DNA of 18,141 nucleotides from Acidobacteriota bacterium (GTDB lineage Bacteria; Acidobacteriota; Terriglobia; Terriglobales; Acidobacteriaceae): NCBI GenBank assembly GCA_021805265.1, contig JAJZFR010000181.1, positions 1 to 18,141 of the forward strand, read 5' to 3'. The notes beneath the pieces are model-generated. The model saw only the letters and a program-made list of their open reading frames with translations, did not search any database and was not told the DNA's origin. The position numbers and the translations under genes are program-made. The stretch's first letter is position 1; the number at the start of each line of letters is the position of its first letter. This document shows positions 7,475 to 15,282 of the stretch, piece after piece.

Positions 7475-9523
7475 TCATTGATCGTCAGGCCGTTTATACG
7501 GCTTCTGCAAGTAGAGCCGCGCCTCGTTCAGCGCCCCTTGAGTATTATCGTTGGTCTGCACAGCCTGTCGGTATTCGTTGACGGCGCGGTCGCGCTGACC
7601 TGTTACGTCGAAGATTTTACCCAGTTGGATATGGCTCCAGACTTCTGTCCAGCGCGGCTCTCCGTCGCCGCGCAAGACGTCGCGGTAGGAGTTCGCGCTG
7701 GATTGGTAATTCTTTTCCTCGAAGAGTATTTCTCCGATTCGGTAGCTGGCGAGCGAGCTTTGCGGATTGGCATCGAGCGCCTTCTGATACTCGGCGAGCG
7801 CGCCGTTGAGGTCGCTCTGGGCTACCAACTGCTGACCGCGCAGAATCGCCACGCGAACCTGGAGATCGGGAGTATTCTTGAGCACCCAGTCATCGGGATC
7901 GATGGCGATGTGGCGCGGCCTGCCGAAGGTGTCAACGACATATTGCGACTCGGAACCAACCACATCGATTCGTTTGGTCTCGGTCTTGCCGTCGGTTTCA
8001 ATGCGCAGATCAACCGGCATATTGAAGAGATCGAGATCCTGATCGATCTGGCCGATGGTGCGGAAACCTTTGTTGTTTCCGAGGCGGTAGACGGCGTATT
8101 TATCGACAAACTTTGGCGCGCCGGTTCCGTCTATCCACTGCGCGAAGAAGGGCGTGAGGTTCTTCTGGCTGACCGCTTCGGCAACCTTTTCAAAATCGGC
8201 GGAGCGGATGGGTTTATCCGTGTATTGACTCAACGCTTCGCGGAGAATGTGTTTGAAAACTTCATCGCCGACCTCCCAGCGCAGCATATGGAAGACCATT
8301 GCGCCTTTTTCCAGTGTCATGGACTGAAACTGCGGCGTGAAGGGATCAAGTCGGCCCGCGGAAGTGAGCGGAGTGGTGTCGTAAGCAAGCGCCCCTGCGG
8401 CGACATCCACTACGGCGCTTTTCATCGCGGTTTGTCCGCTTTGATCTTCGAGATACATCAGTTCGGCGTAGCGCGACATGCCGTTAGTGATCCAGGCATC
8501 GTTGAGCGATGCGGGGCTTGTTTCAGAGCCCCACCACTGATGGGCAAGAGTGTTTGAGAGCAGGCGTGCGCCAGCGCGATCATTGCTATGCGCGCCCATG
8601 ATGACGGCGATCTCCGGCGCCCAGAAGGCAGGGAGAGTATCGTTCGGCAACTCGACCACGCTGATGCGCCCGGACTCCGGCTGGCCAAAGGTAGTGGTGA
8701 AATAATCCATTTCGCGGGCGGCTGTTTCCGCAACGGCCGGACCATCTTTCTGGTGACTCACGGTAACGTAGGCCTTCACGTTGGCCGCTCCATTTGCCGT
8801 AACTGGATCGACAAAACGCCCGGCGATGACGGTGCCAGGGAAGCCAGGCCTGGACCAGTTGAAACTGTACTCCTCGCCCGGCCTTCCGTCCTCGAGCGTG
8901 ACCGACTTTGCGCCCTCGCTTCCGCTTGCGATTACCCGTTCGCCCTGGGGGACACGCACGTGAATCTCGGCGGTGAAGCGGTCGGTGAGATAGCCCGTCA
9001 TGGGGAACCAGCGCGCGGGATAGAGAAGATAACTGATCGGATCGCCGATTGCGGCGAGCTTCAGTCCCTCGACCGGGCCGTCTTCCGCTCCGGTCAGTGT
9101 GCCCTCGTACTGGAATGTCCAGTGCAGCAGCCTGGCGCGGGCGGGAGCGGTTGCGGGTACGATGCGGATGTTGCCGTCGGTGGAGCGCTCGCCAGTGAGC
9201 ACGGTGCCCGCGTCATCGGTAATTCTGGTAATTTTCAGCGCCGGATGAAAACCGAAAGTAACCTGATCGGCGCCAGCAGGCGCGGTAAAAGTGACGACGA
9301 CAGTTGCCTGGAGATGATGCGTCTCGGGGTCGAGTTCGAGATTGATTTTGTAGGCTTGAACGGCAAAAGCAACACGAGGAATTGAGCGGCCAAAGGTTTG
9401 CGCGTCGTCCAGCGCCGAGGTCTGTCCCAGCGCATGCACTTCGCCGCAGACTCCCAGCAGAAAGCTCCCCACCAGGAAGGCCAGGAAGCGCGAGGCAGTG
9501 GATCGGATCGGCTGATCAGGCAT
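7475..9523 (-). CDS. Catalytically degenerate M1-aminopeptidase-like protein with C-terminal TPR repeats
   Basis: 682 residues, with an N-terminal signal peptide (hydrophobic stretch about 13-26, cleavage near 'VHA') predicting export. The middle resembles the gluzincin M1 family: an N-terminal beta-domain with 'YKINLELDPETHHLQATVVVTF', then 'LAHQWWGSETSP' and 'LEKGAMVFHMLR'. But the zinc motif HExxH reads NTLAH (324-328). The third ligand, 18 residues after the last His and normally Glu in NEG, is Asn347. The GAMEN exopeptidase motif is absent ('PAFWAPEIAV' about 298-307), and the catalytic Tyr of YEKG is Leu404. It therefore should not hydrolyse peptides. Three TPR-like helices pairs follow at about 560-660, suggesting a binding or scaffold role. 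AAGGA (9533-9537) precedes the ATG by 9 bases. It sits 32 bases after lpxB and touches the kinase gene. Confidence 0.85.
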   Translation of the reverse strand: MPDQPIRSTASRFLAFLVGSFLLGVCGEVHALGQTSALDDAQTFGRSIPRVAFAVQAYKINLELDPETHHLQATVVVTFTAPAGADQVTFGFHPALKITRITDDAGTVLTGERSTDGNIRIVPATAPARARLLHWTFQYEGTLTGAEDGPVEGLKLAAIGDPISYLLYPARWFPMTGYLTDRFTAEIHVRVPQGERVIASGSEGAKSVTLEDGRPGEEYSFNWSRPGFPGTVIAGRFVDPVTANGAANVKAYVTVSHQKDGPAVAETAAREMDYFTTTFGQPESGRISVVELPNDTLPAFWAPEIAVIMGAHSNDRAGARLLSNTLAHQWWGSETSPASLNDAWITNGMSRYAELMYLEDQSGQTAMKSAVVDVAAGALAYDTTPLTSAGRLDPFTPQFQSMTLEKGAMVFHMLRWEVGDEVFKHILREALSQYTDKPIRSADFEKVAEAVSQKNLTPFFAQWIDGTGAPKFVDKYAVYRLGNNKGFRTIGQIDQDLDLFNMPVDLRIETDGKTETKRIDVVGSESQYVVDTFGRPRHIAIDPDDWVLKNTPDLQVRVAILRGQQLVAQSDLNGALAEYQKALDANPQSSLASYRIGEILFEEKNYQSSANSYRDVLRGDGEPRWTEVWSHIQLGKIFDVTGQRDRAVNEYRQAVQTNDNTQGALNEARLYLQKPYKRPDDQ

Positions 9524-9555
9524 ACCGGGTAGTCCTTTGGGATAACTCTTTGAGC

Positions 9556-10719
9556 CTATCGTAAGGCCTCGACCACGATTGCGGCTACTCTGGCTATAGC
9601 AGTCTCTCCTGGATTTTTACTGGCGTTAAACTTCTCGCCAACTTGTCGCAACCCCCGGATCATTTCTGATCGAGGCTCTCCGTCGGGGAGCAGTGGAGCA
9701 AGATGTTCGACGATCTTTTCTGCCGTAAACTCACCCTGAATCAGCTCCGGCACGACCCGCATTTCCGCCACCAGATTGACCATGGCTACGTGGGGCACGG
9801 TGACGACGCGCCTGGCGATGGCATAGGTAAGCGGAGAAACACGATAGACGACAACAAAGGGATTGCCCATCAGCGCAGCTTCCACGGTAGCCGTTCCGCT
9901 GGCAACGATGGAGGCTCGCGCGTGCCTGAGCGCTCCGCGAGCGTCTTCGATGAGATGAATAGAAATAGTAGAAGCGTATTCGTGGAGCATACGTTGTACG
10001 GCCAGGCGATGCGCCGCAGTGAGTGTGGGAGCAAGCGGCAGGAGAAATTGCATGCCCGAAGATTGCGTGGACAAGAGTTGCGCAGCGGCCAGCATCTCCG
10101 GCAGATTGAAGCGAATTTCACGCGCGCGGCTGCCCGGCAACAGGCCGATCCAGGTGCTCTCGGGATTGAGTCCGTGGAGCGCGGCGAAGTCGATCCTGGA
10201 GATGGCAGGCAGCGGGATATCCGCCAGCGGATGGCCGACGTAGGTGGCATCGACGCCGCGCTCGCGATAGAACGGCTCTTCAAACGGAAAGATCACCAAC
10301 ATGCGGTCTACATAACGCTGGACACGATGGATTCTGCGTTTCTTCCACGCCCAGAGTTGCGGGCTGACGAAAAAAATGACCGGGATGCCCAGGCGATGGA
10401 GTTCCTCTGCGAGCTTGAGATGAATGTCGGGAAAATCGATGAGCACTGCGACGGAAGGGCGACGGCTGCGGATGGAATTTCGGAGTTTCCTATACTCGCG
10501 ATAGATGCGGGGAAGATGACGAACCACCTCGGTAATTCCCATGACCGCAACGTCTTCGCTTTTCACAATGCGTTCGCAGCCAAGCGCTTCCATGCGCGCG
10601 CCGCCCATGCCGAAAAAGCGCGCACCGGGTAGCCGCCGTTTGAGTTCTTCGATCAGCAATGCCCCGTAGTGTTCTCCGCTTGCTTCCCCGGCTGAAAGGA
10701 AAATTGATCGCTCGTTCAT
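9556..10719 (-). CDS. lpxB: Lipid-A-disaccharide synthase
   Basis: 387-residue GT19 glycosyltransferase that joins UDP-2,3-diacylglucosamine and lipid X into the beta-1,6 disaccharide precursor of lipid A, acting at the cytoplasmic face of the inner membrane. Family signatures: N-terminal 'SAGEASGEHYGA' (9-20), 'VLIDFPDIH' (92-100, containing the conserved Asp pair), 'SPQLWAWKKRR' (119-129), 'VGHPL' (161-165), 'LPGSRAREI' (194-202) and the UDP-binding 'SGTATVEAAL' (274-283). Length is normal for the family. It follows the ABC exporter gene by 59 bases and precedes the M1-like gene by 32 bases. The ribosome-binding site is weak. Presence of lpxB shows that the organism makes lipid A and therefore a Gram-negative outer membrane. 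Confidence 0.96.
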   Translation of the reverse strand: MNERSIFLSAGEASGEHYGALLIEELKRRLPGARFFGMGGARMEALGCERIVKSEDVAVMGITEVVRHLPRIYREYRKLRNSIRSRRPSVAVLIDFPDIHLKLAEELHRLGIPVIFFVSPQLWAWKKRRIHRVQRYVDRMLVIFPFEEPFYRERGVDATYVGHPLADIPLPAISRIDFAALHGLNPESTWIGLLPGSRAREIRFNLPEMLAAAQLLSTQSSGMQFLLPLAPTLTAAHRLAVQRMLHEYASTISIHLIEDARGALRHARASIVASGTATVEAALMGNPFVVVYRVSPLTYAIARRVVTVPHVAMVNLVAEMRVVPELIQGEFTAEKIVEHLAPLLPDGEPRSEMIRGLRQVGEKFNASKNPGETAIARVAAIVVEALR

Positions 10720-10778
10720 GCTGCTAACCAGCTTACACGGGGATGGGATGGTGAAAAGGATCGCGGAGTCGAGGAATA

Positions 10779-12734
10779 TCAGTGCGCGAAAGCTGTAGTA
10801 ACCGTTTTGGCCGGTTCGCCATGGGGAGATCCTGTCTCCTGGTCCTTGTACTGAAGCTGGTACAGCTTGTAATAGATGCCGCGCTGGGCGAGCAGTTGCT
10901 GGTGAGTGCCCATCTCGCGGAGCTGGCCTTTGTGCATGACGAGAATTTTATCGGCGCGCTGGACAGTGGATAACCGGTGGGCAATGAGGACGGAAGTGCG
11001 TCCGGCGATCATGTTCTCGAGCGCGGAGCGAATCTTCAGTTCGGTATCGGTATCGACACTGGAAGTCGCCTCGTCCAGGATGAGAATACGTGGATCGAAG
11101 GCCAGCGCGCGGGCAAAGTTGATGAGCTGTTTCTGGCCGGTGGAGAGCGAATTGCCCCGCTCGATGACGGGCGAATCAAAACCGGATGGCAGGCTCTCGA
11201 CAAAGTCGAGGACGTTCACCTCGCGTGCAGCCCTGACCATGCGCTCGTCGGTGATTTCTTCCGCACCGAGGCGGATATTTTCAGCGATGGTTCCACTGAA
11301 GAGAAACGGGTCCTGAAGCACGACGGCGAAGTGTTTGCGAAGCGCTTCGAGATCGTGCTCACGCAGGTCCAGTCCGTCGAGGAGAATCTGGCCGCGCGTA
11401 ACCTCGTAGAAGCGCATCATGAGACCCGTGAGCGTGGTCTTCCCTGCCCCGGTGTGGCCCACGATGGCGACCGTTTCGCCTGGCTCCACGGTAAAGGAAA
11501 CATCTTTGAGAATCCACTCGATGTCGGTCCTCAGGGCAAGCTGGTCGGGGGTGCCTGCGGCCAGCGCCGTTCGCTGTTCTTCGCTGAGCGTCTGATACGT
11601 GAACCAGACATTGCGGAACTCGATTCGGTTCGAGCCGTCGCCGAGACGGGGATTCTCGGGTGAGACAATTTCGGATGGCGTATCGAGCAGGCGGAAGATG
11701 CGCTCGCAGGCGGTCATTGCAGCCTGAAGGATATTGAACTTTTCGCTGAGGTCCTGAATGGGGCGGAAGAAGCGCTGGGCGTATTGAATGAACGCGCTGA
11801 TGATACCGATGGTGATGGCCCCGCGGAGGACACCGAATCCACCTCGCCAGAGAATGGTGGCAATGGCGATGGAGGAGAGTATCTCGACCGCCGGGTAGTA
11901 AAGCGCATAGGCGAAGATGGTGTCTTTGAAGGCGATCATGTGCTGACGATTGACCACTTCAAAGTCGCGGAAAGCGCGCTCCTCGCGATTGAAAAGCTGG
12001 ACCACGCTCATACCGCTGACGTGTTCCTGGGTGAAGGAATTGATCCGCGCAATCGCTGTGCGCACTCGACGATAGCTGGCGCGGACGGACTTGCGAAAGA
12101 GATGGGTGACCAGCACGATCAGTGGTAGAACGGCAAAGGTCAACAGCGCCAGTCGCCAGTTCATCGCGAGCATGACGGCGACCATGATCGCAAGCGCGAA
12201 GACATCGTCGATCATCGACAGAACGCCCGAGGTGAACATGTCGTTGATGGCATCGACATCGGAGGTCAGACGTGTGACCAGTCGCCCAACGGCGTGGGCG
12301 TCGAAGAAGCCGATGTGCATGCGCTGCATGTGGCGGAAAATCTCGCGACGGAGATCGAACATGACCTTCTGCCCCGTCCACTGCATCAGGTAGGTCTGGG
12401 TAAATTCAAAGGCGTAGGCGAGCAGCAACGCTCCGAGATAAAGCAAAGCCAACTGGCCGAGACCAACGCGCGGATCATCGCTCAAACGGCGGGCCAGCCA
12501 GCCTGTTCCGAGATGAGCCTGCGCGGTGAGATAGCGGTCGAGAGCTACCTTGACGAGGTACGGTCCCACCACGTCAGACGCGGCGCGCAGACTGACAGCA
12601 ATGACAGAGACGGTAGTTTGCCAGCGGTAGGGTTTGAGGTAGCGAGCGAGACGCATCATCAGGCGGCCATCGTAGGCTTTGCCGGTGATCTCTTCCTCAG
12701 CCTTCGGAGTCTGCTTCTGCTGGTCGTCTGCCAT
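10779..12734 (-). CDS. ABC exporter, fused permease and ATPase (MsbA-like)
   Basis: 651-residue half-transporter that works as a dimer in the inner membrane. A six-helix type I exporter domain (about 35-325, with 'VGRLVTRLTSDVDAIND' coupling region at 149-165) is followed by a nucleotide-binding domain: A-loop Tyr380, Walker A GHTGAGKT (426-433), Q-loop Q474, signature LSTGQ (530-534), Walker B LILDEA (551-556) and H-loop H586. The catalytic Glu after Walker B Asp is present. A 20-plus-residue insertion (about 381-408) separates the first two strands of the ATPase domain. Location just before lpxB suggests a lipid A or glycolipid flippase like MsbA, but multidrug exporters share the architecture. 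No clear Shine-Dalgarno site precedes the ATG. As the first gene of the minus-strand run it probably carries the operon promoter. Confidence 0.92.
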   Translation of the reverse strand: MADDQQKQTPKAEEEITGKAYDGRLMMRLARYLKPYRWQTTVSVIAVSLRAASDVVGPYLVKVALDRYLTAQAHLGTGWLARRLSDDPRVGLGQLALLYLGALLLAYAFEFTQTYLMQWTGQKVMFDLRREIFRHMQRMHIGFFDAHAVGRLVTRLTSDVDAINDMFTSGVLSMIDDVFALAIMVAVMLAMNWRLALLTFAVLPLIVLVTHLFRKSVRASYRRVRTAIARINSFTQEHVSGMSVVQLFNREERAFRDFEVVNRQHMIAFKDTIFAYALYYPAVEILSSIAIATILWRGGFGVLRGAITIGIISAFIQYAQRFFRPIQDLSEKFNILQAAMTACERIFRLLDTPSEIVSPENPRLGDGSNRIEFRNVWFTYQTLSEEQRTALAAGTPDQLALRTDIEWILKDVSFTVEPGETVAIVGHTGAGKTTLTGLMMRFYEVTRGQILLDGLDLREHDLEALRKHFAVVLQDPFLFSGTIAENIRLGAEEITDERMVRAAREVNVLDFVESLPSGFDSPVIERGNSLSTGQKQLINFARALAFDPRILILDEATSSVDTDTELKIRSALENMIAGRTSVLIAHRLSTVQRADKILVMHKGQLREMGTHQQLLAQRGIYYKLYQLQYKDQETGSPHGEPAKTVTTAFAH

Positions 12735-12767
12735 GTGTATGTAGTGGATGGTTTGTGCGGAAAATTC

Positions 12768-12826
12768 GATTCATCTTTGATTGTAGCGGGTAGGCTTCGA
12801 GGCGGCTGTTTGTGTTGGGATGAATC
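12768..12826. repeat. Widely spaced 8-bp inverted repeat in the divergent promoter region
   Basis: GATTCATC (12768-12775) and GATGAATC (12819-12826) are perfect inverted copies 43 bases apart. They lie inside the 120-base divergent region between the exporter operon and hemW. They could be paired regulator sites serving both directions, or chance. Confidence 0.3.
12780..12785 (-). promoter_or_regulatory. Candidate -10 element for the minus-strand operon
   Basis: TACAAT on the minus strand, 45 bases upstream of the exporter ATG, matches a sigma-70 -10 box at five of six positions. No good -35 hexamer lies 16-18 bases further upstream, so this is only a candidate. Confidence 0.3.
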
Positions 12827-12854
12827 CTCGGGTAAAGGATGAGAAAATAGAGGG

Positions 12855-14147
12855 ATGGAGGCCGCGCTGCGAACCAAGTCAGAATCCACGCTGGGCCTGT
12901 ATCTTTCGGTGCCGTTTTGTCGGTCGAAATGTACCTACTGCAACTTTGCCTCGGGGGTCTATCCAGCCAGTGAACATGGCCGCTATGTCGAGCGGCTGAT
13001 TGCCGAATTGCGTCATGCGCAGTCGTGGGCTGCATCGTTGCGAGCCGAACTTCCGGAGCGCGTGGACTCGGTCTACTTTGGCGGCGGGACGCCGGTGCTG
13101 CTGGGGCCGCAGTTGCTGACTGCGATCTTCACCGCCATTCGCGAAGAGTTCACGCTGGACGCGCAGGCGGAGATCACGATGGAGTGCGCGCCGGGGCAAC
13201 TGACGGACGAGACGCTCGAGGCGCTGGTTGCGGCCGGAGTGAACCGCGTGAGCATGGGAGTCCAGAGTTTTGTGGATCGCGAGGCGGCGGTGAGCGGCAG
13301 ACTGCATACCCGCGCCATCGTGCAGGACGATATTGCGCGTCTGCGCAAAGCGGGAATCGGCAACCTGAACCTCGATCTGCTGGCGGGGCTGGCGGGACAG
13401 AACTTCAACTCCTGGGCAGAATCGCTCGACGCACTGGTTGAAACCGGCGTTCCGCACGCCAGCGTTTACATGCTTGAGATTGACGAAGAATCGCGGCTGG
13501 GACGCGAGTTGCTGGATGGCGGCGCGCGCTATCACGCTGACCTTGTTCCCTCCGACGACAGCATTGCCACGATGTATGAGCGGGCGCTCGATGCGCTGGC
13601 GGCTGCCGGCTATGACCAGTATGAAATCTCGAATTTTGCGCAGAGTGGTTTTGCGTCGCGGCACAATCTTCGCTACTGGAATCGCGAGCCGTATCTTGGT
13701 GTTGGCCTGGATGCGGCTTCCATGCTGCGCTCTTCCGACACGGGCGACGACAGCGTCCTGCGCGCAACCACGACGGACGATCTGAAGGAGTATCTTCACG
13801 AGGACTTTCCGGCGAGTACCCGACATTGCGAGACGGCATGGCTGGGAGCGGCACAGCAGTTGGAAGAGGCATGGTTTCTGGGTCTGCGGCGTAACTCGGG
13901 CGTCTCCGCCGAGGCCCTGCGACGGGAGTTTGGCGAAGCTGCCATTGCGGCCTCGCTCGAAGCAGCCCATCGGCTGGTGGCTGACGATATGCTGATTCTG
14001 GACAGTCGATCCGGCGAGGAACATTTTTCTTTAACCAACCACGGGCGACTGCTGTCAAACGACGTGTTTGCGCAGTTTCTTGGCCTTCGCTCCGTACCGG
14101 TGAACGGCGAAGCGTACTCAGAACATCAGCGAGGATTGTCCGATTGA
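12855..14147 (+). CDS. hemW: HemW-like radical SAM protein (coproporphyrinogen oxidase-like, probable heme chaperone)
   Basis: 430 residues. The radical SAM cluster motif is CRSKCTYCNF (C22, C26, C29), one spacing being CxxxCxxC as in HemN/HemW, followed by GGGTP (76-80) for SAM binding, 'SMGVQSF' and the C-terminal HemN-C domain with 'LTNHGRLLSNDVFAQFL'. HemN-type oxidases need extra N-terminal residues around a second SAM; the short N-terminus here (motif begins at residue 22) fits HemW, which binds heme and delivers it to target enzymes, rather than true HemN. The 'HNLRYWNREPYLGVGLDAAS' segment keeps HNxxYW but lacks the His of the usual GxGAHG/S. The ATG at 12855 has GAGGG directly adjacent and AGGA further upstream, so initiation signals are imperfect. 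Transcribed divergently from the exporter operon and overlapping the next gene. Confidence 0.87.
   Translation: MEAALRTKSESTLGLYLSVPFCRSKCTYCNFASGVYPASEHGRYVERLIAELRHAQSWAASLRAELPERVDSVYFGGGTPVLLGPQLLTAIFTAIREEFTLDAQAEITMECAPGQLTDETLEALVAAGVNRVSMGVQSFVDREAAVSGRLHTRAIVQDDIARLRKAGIGNLNLDLLAGLAGQNFNSWAESLDALVETGVPHASVYMLEIDEESRLGRELLDGGARYHADLVPSDDSIATMYERALDALAAAGYDQYEISNFAQSGFASRHNLRYWNREPYLGVGLDAASMLRSSDTGDDSVLRATTTDDLKEYLHEDFPASTRHCETAWLGAAQQLEEAWFLGLRRNSGVSAEALRREFGEAAIAASLEAAHRLVADDMLILDSRSGEEHFSLTNHGRLLSNDVFAQFLGLRSVPVNGEAYSEHQRGLSD
14131..14135 (+). promoter_or_regulatory. Shine-Dalgarno site fixing a TTG start
   Basis: GAGGA lies 8 bases upstream of TTG at 14144-14146, inside the end of hemW. 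It supports TTG as start of the threonine aldolase gene, because no in-frame ATG or GTG lies before the conserved 'FVDLRSDT' segment. Confidence 0.6.
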
Positions 14148-15220
14148 GCGACTACACAGCGAATGTACCGATTTCTAACTCCGGAGCGGATCAGGCTTTT
14201 GTTGACCTGCGCAGCGATACGCTCACCCAGCCAACCATCGAAATGCGCGCCGCGATGGCCCAGGCAATTGTGGGCGACGATGTTTACGGCGAAGACCCGA
14301 CGGTGAACCATCTGGAGCGACGCGCGGCGGAGATTTTCGGCCGCGAGGCGGCGCTGTTTGTGCCCACCGGGACGATGGGCAATCAGGTGGCGATACGCCT
14401 GCATACACGGCCTGGGCAGGAGGTCGTCAGCGAGTCACGCGCGCACATTCTGGACTGGGAGATGGCCACGGCGGCCTCGTTTTCGGGTTGCCAGTTGCGC
14501 ACGGTCGCGGCTCCGGGAGGCATTCTCTCGTGGGAACTGATCGCTCCGGTGATTTACGCGCGTGGCGGTTTCCGCGCCGATACGGGGCTGATAGCGGTGG
14601 AAAACACGCACAACATGTGGGGAGGCGTCTGCACTCCGCTGGAGGCGATGGAGGAAATCTGGCACGAGGCGCGCAAACGCAATCTGCCGACACATCTGGA
14701 CGGCGCGCGCATCTTCAACGCGGCCACGGCGCTCGGCGTGGACGTGCACACGCTGACAGCGGGCTTCGATACGGTAATGTTCTGCCTGTCCAAGGGACTG
14801 TGCGCGCCGGTCGGATCGATGCTGGTTGGAACGCGAGAGAAAATAGCCGAAGCGCGCATCTATCGCAAGGCCCTGGGCGGCGGAATGCGCCAGGCCGGTG
14901 TGCTCGCAGCGGCGGGGTTGATTGCGTTGGAGCAGATGCCCGCGCGGCTTGTGGAAGACCATGCGAATGCGCGGCTGCTGGCCGAGACGCTGGCTCGCCT
15001 GCCGGGTGTTGTGATCGACCTCGAACGGGTGCAAACGAATATCGTCATCTTTGAGTTGACCGCACGGCAACCGGCGGAACTTGTGGCAGGGCTGCGCGCG
15101 AAGGGGGTATTGGCCAGCGTGGTTGGTCCGCGCGCGGTTCGCCTGGTGACGCATCGGGATGTGGATCGAGCCTCATGCGTTCGGGCCTCGGCGGCGCTGA
15201 GCGAAGTTCTGGGAGAGTAG
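14144..15220 (+). CDS. Low-specificity L-threonine aldolase (PLP-dependent)
   Basis: 358 residues, fold type I PLP enzyme that cleaves threonine or allo-threonine into glycine and acetaldehyde in the cytosol. Signatures in order: 'FVDLRSDTLTQPT' (19-31), 'GDDVYGEDPTVNHLE' (44-58), 'FVPTGTMGNQVA' (72-83, phosphate and ring contacts), 'RAHILDWE' (99-106; H101 is the PLP-stacking His), 'HLDGARIFNA' (184-193; D186 pairs with the PLP nitrogen) and the Schiff-base lysine K217 in 'FCLSKGLCAPVGS'. Length fits the family. It starts with TTG that overlaps the hemW stop (TTGA, 14144-14147), so translational coupling is likely. Stereospecificity cannot be read from the sequence. Confidence 0.93.
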   Translation: MSDYTANVPISNSGADQAFVDLRSDTLTQPTIEMRAAMAQAIVGDDVYGEDPTVNHLERRAAEIFGREAALFVPTGTMGNQVAIRLHTRPGQEVVSESRAHILDWEMATAASFSGCQLRTVAAPGGILSWELIAPVIYARGGFRADTGLIAVENTHNMWGGVCTPLEAMEEIWHEARKRNLPTHLDGARIFNAATALGVDVHTLTAGFDTVMFCLSKGLCAPVGSMLVGTREKIAEARIYRKALGGGMRQAGVLAAAGLIALEQMPARLVEDHANARLLAETLARLPGVVIDLERVQTNIVIFELTARQPAELVAGLRAKGVLASVVGPRAVRLVTHRDVDRASCVRASAALSEVLGE

Positions 15221-15270
15221 ATTGCGAAGTTTTGCCCCTGTTTTGACGACTTTTTCCACAGAACCGCATC

Positions 15271-15276
15271 TATACT
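15271..15276 (+). promoter_or_regulatory. Candidate -10 element immediately upstream of the glycosyltransferase start
   Basis: TATACT lies six bases before ATG at 15283, so a transcript started from it would begin at or next to the start codon (leaderless). TTGACG at 15243-15248 is a good -35 but at a 22-base spacing, which is too long. Alternatively GGAAG at 15277-15281 is a close-set ribosome site. Weak evidence. Confidence 0.22.
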
Positions 15277-15282
15277 GGAAGT

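Noticed and set aside
7478..8557. 359-codon plus-strand frame antisense to the M1-like gene
   Set aside because: No recognisable motif and it is fully covered by a well-supported minus-strand gene.
12879..14024. 381-codon minus-strand frame antisense to hemW
   Set aside because: Shadow of the radical SAM gene, whose cluster motif and C-terminal domain are unmistakable.
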